A stretch of DNA of 37,052 nt from Nitrospiraceae bacterium (lineage in GTDB: Bacteria; Nitrospirota_A; Leptospirillia; Leptospirillales; Leptospirillaceae), in assembly GCA_028064945.1 (NCBI GenBank), contig JAPTWQ010000067.1, positions 1 through 37,052 of the forward strand, read 5' to 3'. The translations under genes and the position numbers were made by a program. The notes beneath the pieces are model-generated. The model worked only from the letters and a program-made list of their open reading frames with translations. It made no database searches and was not told the origin of the DNA. Positions 1 through 9,065 of this stretch are shown piece after piece. Every line of letters starts with the position of its first letter. Position 1 is the stretch's first letter.

Positions 1-830
1 CCAACAAGGAGCTTGAGGCCTATGCCGGACAGTTCCAGACGCTGGCCAACTTCGAAGTGATCCAGCCCACCGGGAACTGGATGATCTCCGACGGCTACAC
101 CTTTTTTCTCGGACCCTATACTCACACCGGCGTCCGGATGCACTACGCCCCCAATGCCACCACCAATTTGTATCTCGGTGTGAACAACGGCTGGAACAGC
201 AACATGCAGTCAAACGAGGGAAGCTATTTTCAGGATATCGAGCTTGGCTTGGTGGCCAATCCTATCTCCTGGCTCAATATCAACTTTTCCGGATATCTGG
301 GTCCCCAGGTGAGGAACGTCTATTTTGACGGACTTGCAGCGGCACCAGGTGGGGTGGGAGCTAATATCATTAATAATTCTAATGCCAACACCCCGACCTG
401 GAGAAATTACGGCGCCTTTGTGGTCGAGGTGGGTCCGATCGACCATCTGTGGTTTGTCACCGACGATTCTTACGGATGGCAGGCGGAAGGAAATGTCGAT
501 TCTTCCGGAACCCCTATCGGCAATGCGACATGGTATTCAAGCGAGAACTTCGTTCGCTATGATATCAACGACACGATGGATGTTGTTGCCCGGTATGAAG
601 TCTATTACGATCCCAACGGCTTCATGACCGGCATGAAGGGAACTGCGATCAACGACGAGTCGATTGATTACCAGTGGAATTTTATGCCCAATGTGATCAG
701 CCGTGTGGAGTATCGCCACGACAACTCCAATAATCCTATTTTCAACAACTTTTACTATAACAATGGAAACAGGGGCCTTCCTCTTTACTCCCAGGACACT
801 GTTGATGTTGAGCTGATCTACTCGTTCTAA
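1..830 (+). CDS. Outer-membrane beta-barrel protein (porin-like), 5' end missing
   Basis: The reading frame is open from base 3, so the gene starts upstream of the window; the GTG at 57 is an internal Val, not a start. The visible 275 residues are rich in Gly, Asn, Tyr and Trp with alternating polar/aromatic strands, and the protein ends in Ile-Tyr-Ser-Phe. A C-terminal Phe on a final amphipathic strand is the usual outer-membrane insertion signal. The pattern resembles the putative beta-barrel porin-2 group (DUF1597-like), but I cannot confirm the family. It precedes amt, and a terminator-like hairpin lies between them, so the two are probably separate units; a role in letting small solutes cross the outer membrane is inference. 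Confidence 0.75.
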   Translation, partial: NKELEAYAGQFQTLANFEVIQPTGNWMISDGYTFFLGPYTHTGVRMHYAPNATTNLYLGVNNGWNSNMQSNEGSYFQDIELGLVANPISWLNINFSGYLGPQVRNVYFDGLAAAPGGVGANIINNSNANTPTWRNYGAFVVEVGPIDHLWFVTDDSYGWQAEGNVDSSGTPIGNATWYSSENFVRYDINDTMDVVARYEVYYDPNGFMTGMKGTAINDESIDYQWNFMPNVISRVEYRHDNSNNPIFNNFYYNNGNRGLPLYSQDTVDVELIYSF

Positions 831-842
831 AGCAAGACAGCT

Positions 843-892
843 TTCTCCTTCTGGCCGCATCCCTGGTGGATCGGCCGGGGGAGAAGTTTTCC
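843..892 (+). terminator. Terminator-like hairpin after the barrel gene
   Basis: Two nested stems are visible: TTCTCC (843-848) with GGAGAA (880-885), and GGCCG (853-857) with CGGCC (872-876). They are followed by GTTTTCC. The short T run makes this a moderate intrinsic terminator, placed just after the barrel stop codon. Confidence 0.5.
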
Positions 893-905
893 GGAGACTT
901 TCCCG

Positions 906-927
906 ACCGTCGTGATGTCATGACGGT
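906..927. promoter_or_regulatory. Imperfect 22-bp palindrome upstream of amt
   Basis: ACCGTC (906-911) faces GACGGT (922-927), and several inner bases also match, giving about 18 of 22 symmetric positions. It lies 31 bases before the amt start, where an operator or a leader hairpin could act. No sigma-54 type -24/-12 element was found beside it. The function is inferred from position only. Confidence 0.3.
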
Positions 928-957
928 TACAAACTGGACACTTTCAAGGAGAACTCC

Positions 958-2436
958 ATGAAATCCATTTTATCAAATAAAAGCTCCTGGATTGCCGGGA
1001 TTGCCCTTGGGCTCCTGACCCCGGCCCTGGCGTTTGCGGATACCACGCCCACACCACCTCCACCGACGATTGCCGCGGTGGCATCCGACACCATCTGGAC
1101 CGTTGTGGCGGCTGTTCTCGTCATGTTCATGCAGGCGGGCTTCGTACTGTTGGAAGCCGGTCTGACCAGAGCCAAGAATGCAGGCCATATTGCGGTCAAG
1201 AACATTGTGATCTACTCCATTTCGTCTCTCGTTTTCTGGGCGGTGGGTTTTGCCATCTGCTTCGGAACGGGAAACTCCATCATCGGAACATCGGGATGGG
1301 GACTTGATGTGGCGGATAAAGACATTGCCACGGTCTTTGCCTCGCTGTCATTCAGCGATGTGCCTCTTGCGGCCAAGTATCTGTTTGAAGTCGTCTTCTG
1401 CGCCGTCTCCCTGGCGATCGTCTGGGGCGGCATGGCAGAGCGTACAAAGTTTTCGACCTACATCATCTTCGGTGTGGTCTTCTCCGCGGTGATCTACCCG
1501 GTTGTCGGCCACTGGATCTGGGGTGGTGGATGGCTTTCAACCCTGGGAATGCAGGATTTTGCAGGATCCACGGTTGTTCATCTTCAGGGTGCGGGTGCCG
1601 CCTTGGCGGGTGCTCTCCTTCTCGGACCCAGGATCGGAAAATACACCAAAGATGGCAAATCCAACGCCATTGTGGGCCATAACATTCCCTTTGTTGTTCT
1701 TGGAACCTTTATCCTCTGGCTCGGGTGGTTCGGGTTCAACCCAGGCTCCACCTTGATGGCGACGACTCCTTCTGTCGGCTACTTTGCCTACATTGCCATG
1801 ACCACCAATCTTGCGGCGGCTGCCGGAGCTCTTGCAGCCATGTTTACCGCCTGGAAGATTCTCGGCGCCCCTGACATGAGTATGGTTGCAAACGGTGCCA
1901 TTGCCGCTCTTGTTGCCATTACCGCTTCCTGTGCTTTTGTCGATCCATGGGCCTCTGTCGTGATCGGTGCCGTTGCCGGTGTCATTGCGGTCGTCGGTGT
2001 TCTGGCCATTGACCGGATTCATATCGATGATCCTGTCGGAGCGGTTTCTGTCCATGGTATGGCCGGCATCTGGGGAACTCTTTCCAATGGGCTTTTTGCA
2101 ACCCCGGACCGTGTCAAGCTTCTGGCTGTCGGAACTCCTGGCCTTTTTTACGGTGGCGGATTCCATCAGCTCCTGGTTCAGGCGGAAGGTGTCAGCGCTT
2201 CCCTGGCTTATGTCTTCTTTGTATCGCTTCTCGTCTTCTACGTCATCAAGGTCACAATCGGACTTCGTGTCTCCGAGCATGACGAGGTGAGCGGTCTTGA
2301 TATCAGCGAACACAAGATGTGGGGATATCCAGAGATGTTCTCCGGAGGTTTCGGTGGCGGTACAGCTCCTGGCGAACTCGCTGGCAGAAGTGAAATGAGT
2401 ATGTCAGCTGCCAAACCCGTGACTCAAAGAACCTGA
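958..2436 (+). CDS. amt: Ammonium transporter Amt
   Basis: A 492-residue inner-membrane Amt/Mep/Rh channel that takes up ammonium. Residues 1-27 form a cleavable signal peptide ending Ala-Phe-Ala, followed by a Pro/Thr-rich linker, as in long bacterial Amt proteins with 11 membrane segments. The two pore histidines are visible: His208 in VVHLQGAG and His366 in VSVHGMAGIWG. Conserved stretches MQAGFVLLEAG and LGWFGFNPGS are also present. The ATG follows AAGGAG with good spacing. The PII gene glnK lies 98 bases downstream on the same strand, the classic amt-glnK pair in which PII plugs the channel when nitrogen is plentiful. Identification is firm; nitrogen regulation is inferred from the pair. 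Confidence 0.97.
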   Translation: MKSILSNKSSWIAGIALGLLTPALAFADTTPTPPPPTIAAVASDTIWTVVAAVLVMFMQAGFVLLEAGLTRAKNAGHIAVKNIVIYSISSLVFWAVGFAICFGTGNSIIGTSGWGLDVADKDIATVFASLSFSDVPLAAKYLFEVVFCAVSLAIVWGGMAERTKFSTYIIFGVVFSAVIYPVVGHWIWGGGWLSTLGMQDFAGSTVVHLQGAGAALAGALLLGPRIGKYTKDGKSNAIVGHNIPFVVLGTFILWLGWFGFNPGSTLMATTPSVGYFAYIAMTTNLAAAAGALAAMFTAWKILGAPDMSMVANGAIAALVAITASCAFVDPWASVVIGAVAGVIAVVGVLAIDRIHIDDPVGAVSVHGMAGIWGTLSNGLFATPDRVKLLAVGTPGLFYGGGFHQLLVQAEGVSASLAYVFFVSLLVFYVIKVTIGLRVSEHDEVSGLDISEHKMWGYPEMFSGGFGGGTAPGELAGRSEMSMSAAKPVTQRT

Positions 2437-2449
2437 TTGCAAACGGATG

Positions 2450-2469
2450 GGCTCCGGGTTCCCGGAGCC
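2450..2469 (+). other. Perfect inverted repeat between amt and glnK
   Basis: GGCTCCGGG (2450-2458) and CCCGGAGCC (2461-2469) form a perfect 9-bp stem with a very small loop. No T run follows, so it is more likely an RNA-processing or partial-attenuation hairpin than a full terminator. It could set different amounts of Amt and PII from one mRNA. Confidence 0.45.
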
Positions 2470-2504
2470 TTCCATCGGCTGGGACCCAAGAATATTCGAT
2501 ATAA

Positions 2505-2873
<369 letters not shown>

Positions 2874-2908
2874 TCTTTTTATGCTCCTGCGACATCTGGT
2901 TGTTATAG

Positions 2909-2945
2909 AAGAGCCCTCCAAAACCTTCCGGAGGGCTCTTTTTAT
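2909..2945. terminator. Bidirectional intrinsic terminator between glnK and copA
   Basis: AAGAGCCCTCC (2909-2919) pairs perfectly with GGAGGGCTCTT (2930-2940), followed by TTTTTAT on the plus strand. The stem sits between converging genes, and the copA stop codon starts inside the T run at 2944. On the minus strand the T run is weaker, so the plus direction (glnK) is the stronger terminator. Confidence 0.88.
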
Positions 2946-5470
2946 GTGGAAGCGAATTTTCCGTCGGGAGGCTGTTTCACGACACGTCCCAGCAAGAGAG
3001 AATTTCCGACGACAACGACGGAAGACAGGGCCATGGCCAGCCCATCAAAGGTTGGCGGAACAAACTGGTGGGTCAGCGGATAGAATGCTCCCGCAGCAAG
3101 CGGGATGCCCACGATATTATAGCCAAAGGCCCACCAGAGATTTTGCCGGATTCTCGAAAGGGTCATTCTCGAAATGTAATGGGCAAAGGACAAAGGAGAA
3201 AGGCCACCGGGGGGAAGAAGGATGTCTCCCCGTTCCCGCGCAATGGCGGCACCTTCCCCCATGGCAACGCCAAGGTCGGCTCTCGCCATGGCGGCCGCGT
3301 CATTGATCCCGTCACCAACCATGACCACGATCTCCTTTTGCTTGCGCCAGCGGGAGATCATCTCCTCCTTGTCAACCGGTGATTTTCCGGCATAGGTTTC
3401 TTCTGCGGGAATGCCTGCCATCCGGGCGATTCTCCGGGCTTCTTCTTCATGGTCTCCTGAAAGGAGCGTTGTCTTGATGCCCATTGTTTCAAAATAGCGG
3501 ACAACTCCGGGAGCTTCCGGCCGGATGCTGTCCACAAGGATGTAGCGCCCGACATATTTTCCCTGGTAGGCAACGGCTACAACCGACCCTTCATCTTTTT
3601 CCCGGCCATCGAAAGGAAGGATGATCCCATGTCGGGAGAGAAATCCAGGGCGTCCCAAAAGAAGTTCTCCCTCGGGGCCGGATTCCCGTTTTCCTTTCAT
3701 TCCTTCTCCCTGGGTTTCTGTCACAATCCATGACTCTCCGGGTTCACGCGTCGACAGGCTGGCCTTCCGGCCGTTAAGCCTGGCTGCCAGCGCCCGGGAC
3801 AGTGGATGCGTTGCGAGTGAAACCACGGGCAGGAGGATCGGGGCAAGTGCATCTTCTCCCATCGATCCGGTCCAGCTTGTGACTTCCGGCATCCCTCTGG
3901 TCAATGTTCCTGTTTTGTCAAAAACAACCCTTGTGACTTTTGCAAAAATCTCCAAGGCGCTTCCCCGCCTGAAGACAATTCCCTGTCTTAAGGCGACCGA
4001 TGAGCCGACAAGAATGGCGGTGGGCGTGGCAAGTCCCATGGCACAGGGGCAGGCCACCATGAGGACTCCGATCAGGGCGGTGGTTGCAAGGGTCATGTTG
4101 TGGGTTGCGATGGCAAAAATGGCAAAGGAGGTCAGGGCAACGAGAACAACGGACGGTACGAATACCGAAGAAATCCGGTCGGCCAGGCGCTGGATTTCCG
4201 GTCGGTCGTTCTGTGCCCGCCTGATGGCAAGGACCATCCTCCCGAGAATGGTTCCTGAGCCCGTTTCGCTGACCCTCATCCTGAAGGGATCGCCTGTGTT
4301 TGCGCTTCCTCCCACGATGGGATCTCCCTGGATCCTTCGGACGGGAAGGGATTCTCCCGTCATCAGGGATTCATCGAGAAAAGCCTCGCCGGATTCAAGA
4401 ATCCCGTCGGCAGGAACCCTGTCCCCGCGTGGAACCTGGACGATATCTCCCGGAGCGAGTGTTTCGACGCGAGACTCCATGACCGTTCCGTCACGGGTAA
4501 CGAGGAAAGCCCTCTCCGGGATCAGGGAGATTGTCCCCTCAAGGAGGGAAACGGCACGATTGCGGGCAAAGAGTTCGAGGATCTTTCCTGAGCGGATGAA
4601 GAAGAGGAGAAGTCCCTGCGTGAAAAACATGGTCATGGGTGTGATGTGAACCAGAGCCAGAAGGCTGTATATAAGGGCCGAGAGGGTCCCAAGGGCGACA
4701 AGCGTATCCATGTTCGCAGAGCGGTTTTTGAGGGCATTATAGGCCCCCCGAATGAAAACGCCTCCGCCAACCACTTCAAGGAGAACGCCCAGAACGGCTT
4801 TTTCCCAGGACCAGATTCCCGATGGTGCTTGGTTCAGGGGGAAGAGCAGGGCAACAGTCAGCGTTCCGGTCAGGAAAAGCCCCATGAATTCATGAAAGAA
4901 GGCATCTTTGGTAGCCATTTCTTCCGTGGGTATCGGGGTATATCCTGCCTTCGAGACGGTATCGAACAATTCCCTGGGGGTTGTTTTCTGGGGATCGTAA
5001 GACAGACTGCAGGTGGAGGTTGCAAGGTTGACCCGGACATCTCCAACGCCTTCTTTTCGGGCCAGGGCCTTTTCAATGGTAAAGACACAGGTCGCACAGT
5101 GCATGCCATCGATGTGGAAATCGAGCGGAAGCGCTTCTTTGGCGATCGGGGGAGCTTCGGTCTTTTCCCTTTGCGCCAGGAGCTGTTGTTCCGGAAGAGC
5201 CGGAGATTCTGGCGGCTGGGGGGATGGGGAGCGGGCTTTTGGAGGTGGTTCTCCATCATCGTCTTTTGACGCCTCGTAGCCTTCTTCCTTAAGGGCTTCG
5301 CGAAGGACTGTGAAATCAACAGGAGATGTGGACTCGATCTCGGCCGTTCCCTTTTCAAGAGACACATCGGCGCGTGTAACCCCCTTCTGGCTGAGAAGAG
5401 CTTTCGTCACATGTCGAACGCAATTCTGGCAGGTCATTCCGGAAACGCGGAAGCTTTGGGTGTGCGGCAA
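2942..5470 (-). CDS. copA: Copper-exporting P1B-type ATPase CopA
   Basis: An 842-residue Cu(I)-exporting ATPase of the inner membrane. Two N-terminal heavy-metal-binding domains carry GMTCQNC (Cys14/Cys17) and GMHCATC (Cys125/Cys128), joined by a Pro/Glu-rich linker. The actuator TGES is at 371-374, the membrane metal site CPC at 474-476, and phosphorylation Asp518 lies in DKTGTLT. HP-type and GDGINDAAA nucleotide-binding motifs follow. Late helices have the Tyr-Asn and Met-x-x-Ser-Ser signatures of Cu(I) pumps. The start is TTG, supported by AAAGGAG six bases upstream. No copper regulator or chaperone is adjacent. An MFS gene lies 93 bases upstream on the same strand, with a possible promoter in the gap. 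Confidence 0.96.
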   Translation of the reverse strand: MPHTQSFRVSGMTCQNCVRHVTKALLSQKGVTRADVSLEKGTAEIESTSPVDFTVLREALKEEGYEASKDDDGEPPPKARSPSPQPPESPALPEQQLLAQREKTEAPPIAKEALPLDFHIDGMHCATCVFTIEKALARKEGVGDVRVNLATSTCSLSYDPQKTTPRELFDTVSKAGYTPIPTEEMATKDAFFHEFMGLFLTGTLTVALLFPLNQAPSGIWSWEKAVLGVLLEVVGGGVFIRGAYNALKNRSANMDTLVALGTLSALIYSLLALVHITPMTMFFTQGLLLFFIRSGKILELFARNRAVSLLEGTISLIPERAFLVTRDGTVMESRVETLAPGDIVQVPRGDRVPADGILESGEAFLDESLMTGESLPVRRIQGDPIVGGSANTGDPFRMRVSETGSGTILGRMVLAIRRAQNDRPEIQRLADRISSVFVPSVVLVALTSFAIFAIATHNMTLATTALIGVLMVACPCAMGLATPTAILVGSSVALRQGIVFRRGSALEIFAKVTRVVFDKTGTLTRGMPEVTSWTGSMGEDALAPILLPVVSLATHPLSRALAARLNGRKASLSTREPGESWIVTETQGEGMKGKRESGPEGELLLGRPGFLSRHGIILPFDGREKDEGSVVAVAYQGKYVGRYILVDSIRPEAPGVVRYFETMGIKTTLLSGDHEEEARRIARMAGIPAEETYAGKSPVDKEEMISRWRKQKEIVVMVGDGINDAAAMARADLGVAMGEGAAIARERGDILLPPGGLSPLSFAHYISRMTLSRIRQNLWWAFGYNIVGIPLAAGAFYPLTHQFVPPTFDGLAMALSSVVVVGNSLLLGRVVKQPPDGKFAST

Positions 5471-5523
5471 GATTGACTCCTTTTTGTCAGATTTTTGTTG
5501 ATGGTTTCAAGAGCCCGACCAAA

Positions 5524-5553
5524 ATTATCCTACGTTCATTATTCTGTGGGCAA
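5524..5553 (-). promoter_or_regulatory. Candidate promoter for copA
   Basis: On the minus strand TTGCCC (5553-5548) and GATAAT (5529-5524) are separated by 18 bases, in the gap between the MFS stop and the copA start. The long-spacer dyad typical of CueR promoters is not evident. Confidence 0.4.
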
Positions 5554-5563
5554 GATGGAACGC

Positions 5564-6811
5564 TCAATCGGGTGGAGGGGGGATGGAGGCACCTGTCATT
5601 GATTTCCGGTAGAGAAAGAAAAAAAGGATCAGGGAGAGCAGTCCGCATAACGCCCCCAGAAAAAGAGGGGTGTTGGTCATTCCTTTCTTCCAGAAGAAAC
5701 CTGCCAGTGCGGGACCGAACACCGCCGCGATTCCAAGGGATGAGAGATGAATGCTCTGTGCCCATCCGGCATGTTGCCGTCTTACCAGTGTTCCCGCAAG
5801 AGCCTGCCGGATTCCCCCCGGACCCCGGAGACAGGCAAATCGGAGCGTGAAGAGAAGACAGGCCCACGCAAAGGATGCTGGCAGGGGCATGAGGAAAAGG
5901 GATATGACAGCTATGATCTGGAGGAGGATCGTTGCCCGGAACAGATGTGTGTGAGGCCGGTTTTTTGCGAGAAGGAAGGAAAAAAAGGCTGCGGAAAGGA
6001 AGGAAATTCCCAGAACAAGGGAGACTGTTTGAGGTCCCATCTGGAATCTGATCATGAACCAGTATGAGATTGATGGGTCTGTAATCCCCATGGAAAGGCC
6101 GAAAAGGGCATTCGACATGGCAAGCACAAAAAGGTTTTTCTTCTCAGCAGGAAGGAGCGGATCCCCTCCTGTCTCCCCGGTTTCCCCATGCCCCGGGCTT
6201 TTTTCGAAGCGGGCCGCCTTGAGGAGCAGAGCCATATTCAAGAGGGAGGAGAAGACCATGATCAGGAGAAGGTCCCTGAGATTTGCGGAGGGAAGAAGAT
6301 CCCGGCCATGGGAAAATGCTGCCCCTGCCAGGGCGCCTGATCCCATTCCCAGAAGCCCCGAGGCAAGGTTGTTGCTGACGCTTGGGAAAAAACGGCTTAT
6401 ATCGGTTGTTCTGAGGAGAGCTGTCTGTTCAGCTGGAGTAAATGGCCCGGGGGATCCGTTTGAACGTTGCCCAAGTCCTGACAGAGCGGCGGCGATCCAG
6501 AGGAACACGGGGTGGGGGTACCACAGAAAAAACAGGCATGGCGTCATGGTGACGATCTCCCCCGACAGGAGAATGGGGATGCCTTTTATTCGATCAGCCA
6601 TTCGGCCGATCGCCAGAGTCAGGAGAAAATCAAAAAGAAGTCCCGATGAAAGGGCAAGCCCGGCAAAAACAGGGGACCACCCCAGACGGTGAAGATCCGG
6701 AAGAAACCATGCGACCAGAAGTCCCTGGGCGATGCCCCTGAAAAATCGATTCGCAGAAAGGGCCAGGGGGACCCATCTGGATGTGTCCCGGACGACGGGT
6801 GGAACGCTCAA
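5564..6811 (-). CDS. Major facilitator superfamily transporter
   Basis: A 415-residue polytopic inner-membrane protein with about 12 hydrophobic segments in two halves separated by a charged loop near residues 200-220. A motif-A-like sequence (GRMADRIKG) follows the second helix, as in MFS carriers. The substrate cannot be read from the sequence. The start is a TTG one base after the stop of the upstream glycosyltransferase gene, with only a distant AGGA as SD, so translation is probably coupled to that gene. It may share the transcript that begins at the cytochrome b promoter. Confidence 0.8.
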   Translation of the reverse strand: MSVPPVVRDTSRWVPLALSANRFFRGIAQGLLVAWFLPDLHRLGWSPVFAGLALSSGLLFDFLLTLAIGRMADRIKGIPILLSGEIVTMTPCLFFLWYPHPVFLWIAAALSGLGQRSNGSPGPFTPAEQTALLRTTDISRFFPSVSNNLASGLLGMGSGALAGAAFSHGRDLLPSANLRDLLLIMVFSSLLNMALLLKAARFEKSPGHGETGETGGDPLLPAEKKNLFVLAMSNALFGLSMGITDPSISYWFMIRFQMGPQTVSLVLGISFLSAAFFSFLLAKNRPHTHLFRATILLQIIAVISLFLMPLPASFAWACLLFTLRFACLRGPGGIRQALAGTLVRRQHAGWAQSIHLSSLGIAAVFGPALAGFFWKKGMTNTPLFLGALCGLLSLILFFFLYRKSMTGASIPPPPD

Positions 6812-6812
6812 A

Positions 6813-8060
6813 TCAATGGATCTTTATCCTGACAAGGGAATCCTGGATCAGTCCGGGAACATGACTCTCATTCTGTGGAGAGTATCTTGCCGGATTGAAC
6901 CGCCACTCCTGTGGTCCGGGATATTTCCTCTGGCCAGTCAAAAGAGATTCCATTGCAATGAAGACCGAGTCAGGAGAGATGGCCTGAATGCATTTATTGT
7001 CCCCCGCACAGGGCGGTGTCGGGGTATGGTGCAGACATGGACTGCAATAGATCGGTTCATAGAGGAAAATGCATTTGGGTGGATCGGGACGGTAAAGGAC
7101 CAGATCGGGGTGGGTTGGTCCGAACATGGCAACGGTGGGAGTGCCGAGAGCAAGTGCCAGGTGGAGGGGACCACTGTCGTTTGTCAGGAAGAGGGAAGCT
7201 TTTTTGAGAAGGGCCGATGTTTCCTGGAGCGTCAGCTGTCCTGCCACGTTTCGGATGGAACGGCCTGAAGCGGAAAAAAATTCAAAAATTGGCTGGTTGT
7301 ATTTGTATTCGCCGAGGCTTCCGGTAAGAAGGACATTGGTTTCCGGAAATTTCCGGAAAAATGACTCAAGCACGGTGATGAAGTGAGTTTTCGGCCAGCG
7401 GCGTTCGTGGGACAGGCTTGAGGCATTTGGATTGATCATGAGAAGCCTTCGCCGGGGATCAGGCAGGTCAAACTTGTCCAGAACGCGTTCCTGTTCTTTT
7501 GAAGAGAAAATCATGGGGATTCTGGGAGACTGCGTTAATGGCCCAAGACCAAGAAGGTTTCCTACCTGTCGGAAGACGGTGGCGAGAGGCTGGTGCCTGT
7601 TGAAGTAGATGGAGTGTGTGAGAAATCGGTCCCTTGCCCGGTTCGGAGTGCTTTTGAGTCCTACCCGTATGGGGGCTCCACTTGAAAGCGACAGGAGCAT
7701 CGAGAGCGACTGGTGGGTATGGATTTGCAAATCGATAAAAATCCCCGGCTTGACCATCCGGAGCATGCGAATCTTTTTCCAGAATGACAAAGGGGATCTC
7801 AGAAAGTTGGCGATATCCGTTTTGGAAAAAAGAATTGTTTTTGTGACCTGGGGCAGGATTTTTGTAAGTTCTTCATTTTTGTTATGGGTCAGGAGAATAA
7901 TATCGGATTTCGGAAAACGATTTTTGAGCGCATCAAGAAGCGGAATAATTGTGACAAGGCTGCCCCATCCCGAAAATTTGCACACAACGATGGGGGTTGA
8001 GTTATTGTTCGCCACCTGTTCTGCTATTTCAGATGCATGATGGTTCCCGTTGCCTTTCAT
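6813..8060 (-). CDS. Glycosyltransferase family 9 (heptosyltransferase-like)
   Basis: A 415-residue GT-B fold protein of the ADP-heptose:LPS heptosyltransferase family, which builds the lipopolysaccharide core at the cytoplasmic face of the inner membrane. After a short extra N-terminus, residues 22-35 (IVVCKFSGWGSLV) match the first GT9 strand and loop. The C-terminal half has RRWPKTHF and the family hallmark TNDSGPLHLALALGTPTVAMFG with the donor-binding Asp-Ser-Gly-Pro-x-His. A cluster of Cys residues near 345-365 matches the Cys-rich tail of many GT9 proteins. The ATG has a weak SD. It sits between a cytochrome b and an MFS gene on the same strand. The exact sugar is unknown. Confidence 0.85.
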   Translation of the reverse strand: MKGNGNHHASEIAEQVANNNSTPIVVCKFSGWGSLVTIIPLLDALKNRFPKSDIILLTHNKNEELTKILPQVTKTILFSKTDIANFLRSPLSFWKKIRMLRMVKPGIFIDLQIHTHQSLSMLLSLSSGAPIRVGLKSTPNRARDRFLTHSIYFNRHQPLATVFRQVGNLLGLGPLTQSPRIPMIFSSKEQERVLDKFDLPDPRRRLLMINPNASSLSHERRWPKTHFITVLESFFRKFPETNVLLTGSLGEYKYNQPIFEFFSASGRSIRNVAGQLTLQETSALLKKASLFLTNDSGPLHLALALGTPTVAMFGPTHPDLVLYRPDPPKCIFLYEPIYCSPCLHHTPTPPCAGDNKCIQAISPDSVFIAMESLLTGQRKYPGPQEWRFNPARYSPQNESHVPGLIQDSLVRIKIH

Positions 8061-8117
8061 AAGGTTCCGGTCCGAATCTTTTCAGAATGCATGGCTTGGG
8101 GTCCCTTTCGGGAAGAG

Positions 8118-8138
8118 CGTTGGCAGACCAACGTTTTT
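8118..8138 (+). terminator. Small hairpin with T run, oriented plus
   Basis: CGTTGG (8118-8123) and CCAACG (8128-8133) enclose CAGA and are followed by TTTTT. It has the shape of an intrinsic terminator on the plus strand, although the flanking genes run on the minus strand. On the minus strand it begins just after the cytochrome b stop without a T run, where it could partly limit read-through into the GT9 gene. Confidence 0.4.
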
Positions 8139-8878
8139 CAGTCTGCCTGTTGTTCCTCTCCCAGGATCTTTTCATATTCGATTACAGCCTGTGGCGGGAG
8201 ATTCTTCTTTCCGTGAACCATCGAGGACAGAAGGTTTGTTCCAAAGGTCAGCTCGCTCATGATGACCCCGCCTATATGGAGAACGACGATTCCGACAATG
8301 ATATACATTCCCGTGCTGTGAATGTTTGAGAGCAGGTCATCAATGGATTTTCTGGTCGCGTGGTCCAGAGTGTGGAGGGCTGGTACCGGCCAGTAGCCCC
8401 AGTTGAGACTTCCCCAGAGAGCTCCCGTCACGATCTGGAGAGGCAGGAGAATAAAAAGGAGCGGAACATAGAGAAATCTTCCCAGCCGGTTGTGGCCTGG
8501 TTCGGGAGGTTCTATCGGTTGTCCGTTCCGGTCTCTCGGAGGGGTTTTATGGATACTGATTTCGTGGCGCAATACCTCCATGACCGATTGTCCTTTTTCG
8601 GCAATTCGAAGGTCGCGCGCACGGCTGAAAGTCTTTCCCCTGAACAGGAGATAAAATCGGTAGAGAAAAAATCCTGTGAAGACAAGACCGACAATCCAGT
8701 GCGTTTTCTTGAAAAGCCCGGATGTTTCCTTGGAAAGTCCCAGCTCCTTGTGCCAGTCAAAGATAAAGGATGTTTCAAGAAGGAGAAGGATGGAAAGGGC
8801 ATTTGCCCAATGCCAGATCCGAAGTCCGGGTTCCCATATCGAGGTGATTTTAATGGCCGGTTGGGTGTCGTTGGTCAA
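8138..8878 (-). CDS. Di-heme cytochrome b561-type membrane subunit
   Basis: A 246-residue, four-helix membrane cytochrome b of the Ni/Fe-hydrogenase cytochrome b / formate dehydrogenase gamma type. Candidate axial heme ligands are His23 (RIWHW), His60 (KKTHW), His187 (NIHST) and His201 (VVLHIGG), giving two b hemes. The soluble stretch 90-130 is a Pro-rich loop. Such proteins pass electrons between a periplasmic partner and the quinone pool. No hydrogenase or dehydrogenase subunit is beside it, so the partner is unknown. The TTG start is preceded by AGGAG at eight bases. The promoter at 8984-9012 gives a leader of about 100 bases. Confidence 0.85.
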   Translation of the reverse strand: MTNDTQPAIKITSIWEPGLRIWHWANALSILLLLETSFIFDWHKELGLSKETSGLFKKTHWIVGLVFTGFFLYRFYLLFRGKTFSRARDLRIAEKGQSVMEVLRHEISIHKTPPRDRNGQPIEPPEPGHNRLGRFLYVPLLFILLPLQIVTGALWGSLNWGYWPVPALHTLDHATRKSIDDLLSNIHSTGMYIIVGIVVLHIGGVIMSELTFGTNLLSSMVHGKKNLPPQAVIEYEKILGEEQQAD

Positions 8879-8971
8879 TTTTTGTGCTCCTGAGGTGCGA
8901 TTGGCGTTACCCCCTTGCGGTGTGGATATCTCCTGTGTTCAAGACAGCAAAAAGAATCCAACACTGGGAGC

Positions 8972-9044
8972 GTCAATTGATGCTGTATATCAGTAAAGAT
9001 CTTATCGGTCAATTAATGCCGTATATCAGTAAAGATCTTAACCG
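8972..9044. repeat. 36-bp tandem duplication upstream of the cytochrome b gene
   Basis: Two adjacent copies (8972-9007 and 9008-9044) share GTCAATT, ATGC, GTATATCAGTAAAGATCTTA and differ at about three positions. The copies are head to tail with no spacer. Each copy carries, on the minus strand, a TTGAC at one end and a TATAC near the middle. Confidence 0.9.
8984..9012 (-). promoter_or_regulatory. Promoter of the cytochrome b gene built across the duplication
   Basis: On the minus strand TTGACC (9012-9007) and TATACA (8989-8984) are 17 bases apart, near the sigma-70 consensus. The -35 hexamer comes from one repeat copy and the -10 from the other, so the duplication creates the promoter. The copy further upstream lacks a matching -35. 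Confidence 0.7.
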
Positions 9045-9065
9045 TGATCCTTCATTCTGTTTGTC

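Noticed and set aside
57..830. GTG at 57 as the start of the barrel gene
   Set aside because: The frame is open to the window edge, there is no SD before 57, and no signal peptide follows, so it is an internal codon of a truncated gene.
852..867. Sigma-54 promoter before amt
   Set aside because: TGGC-like bases are present but the -12 element does not match and the site lies inside the terminator stem.
1537..2313. 258-residue minus-strand frame opposite amt
   Set aside because: Shadow of the membrane helices of Amt; hydrophilic, repetitive and without homology.
3621..4649. 342-residue plus-strand frame opposite copA
   Set aside because: Antisense to the conserved core of a P-type ATPase; Arg/Ser-rich with no motif.
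8972..9044. CRISPR-like repeat array
   Set aside because: Only two copies, directly adjacent without spacers; better explained as a tandem duplication with a promoter.
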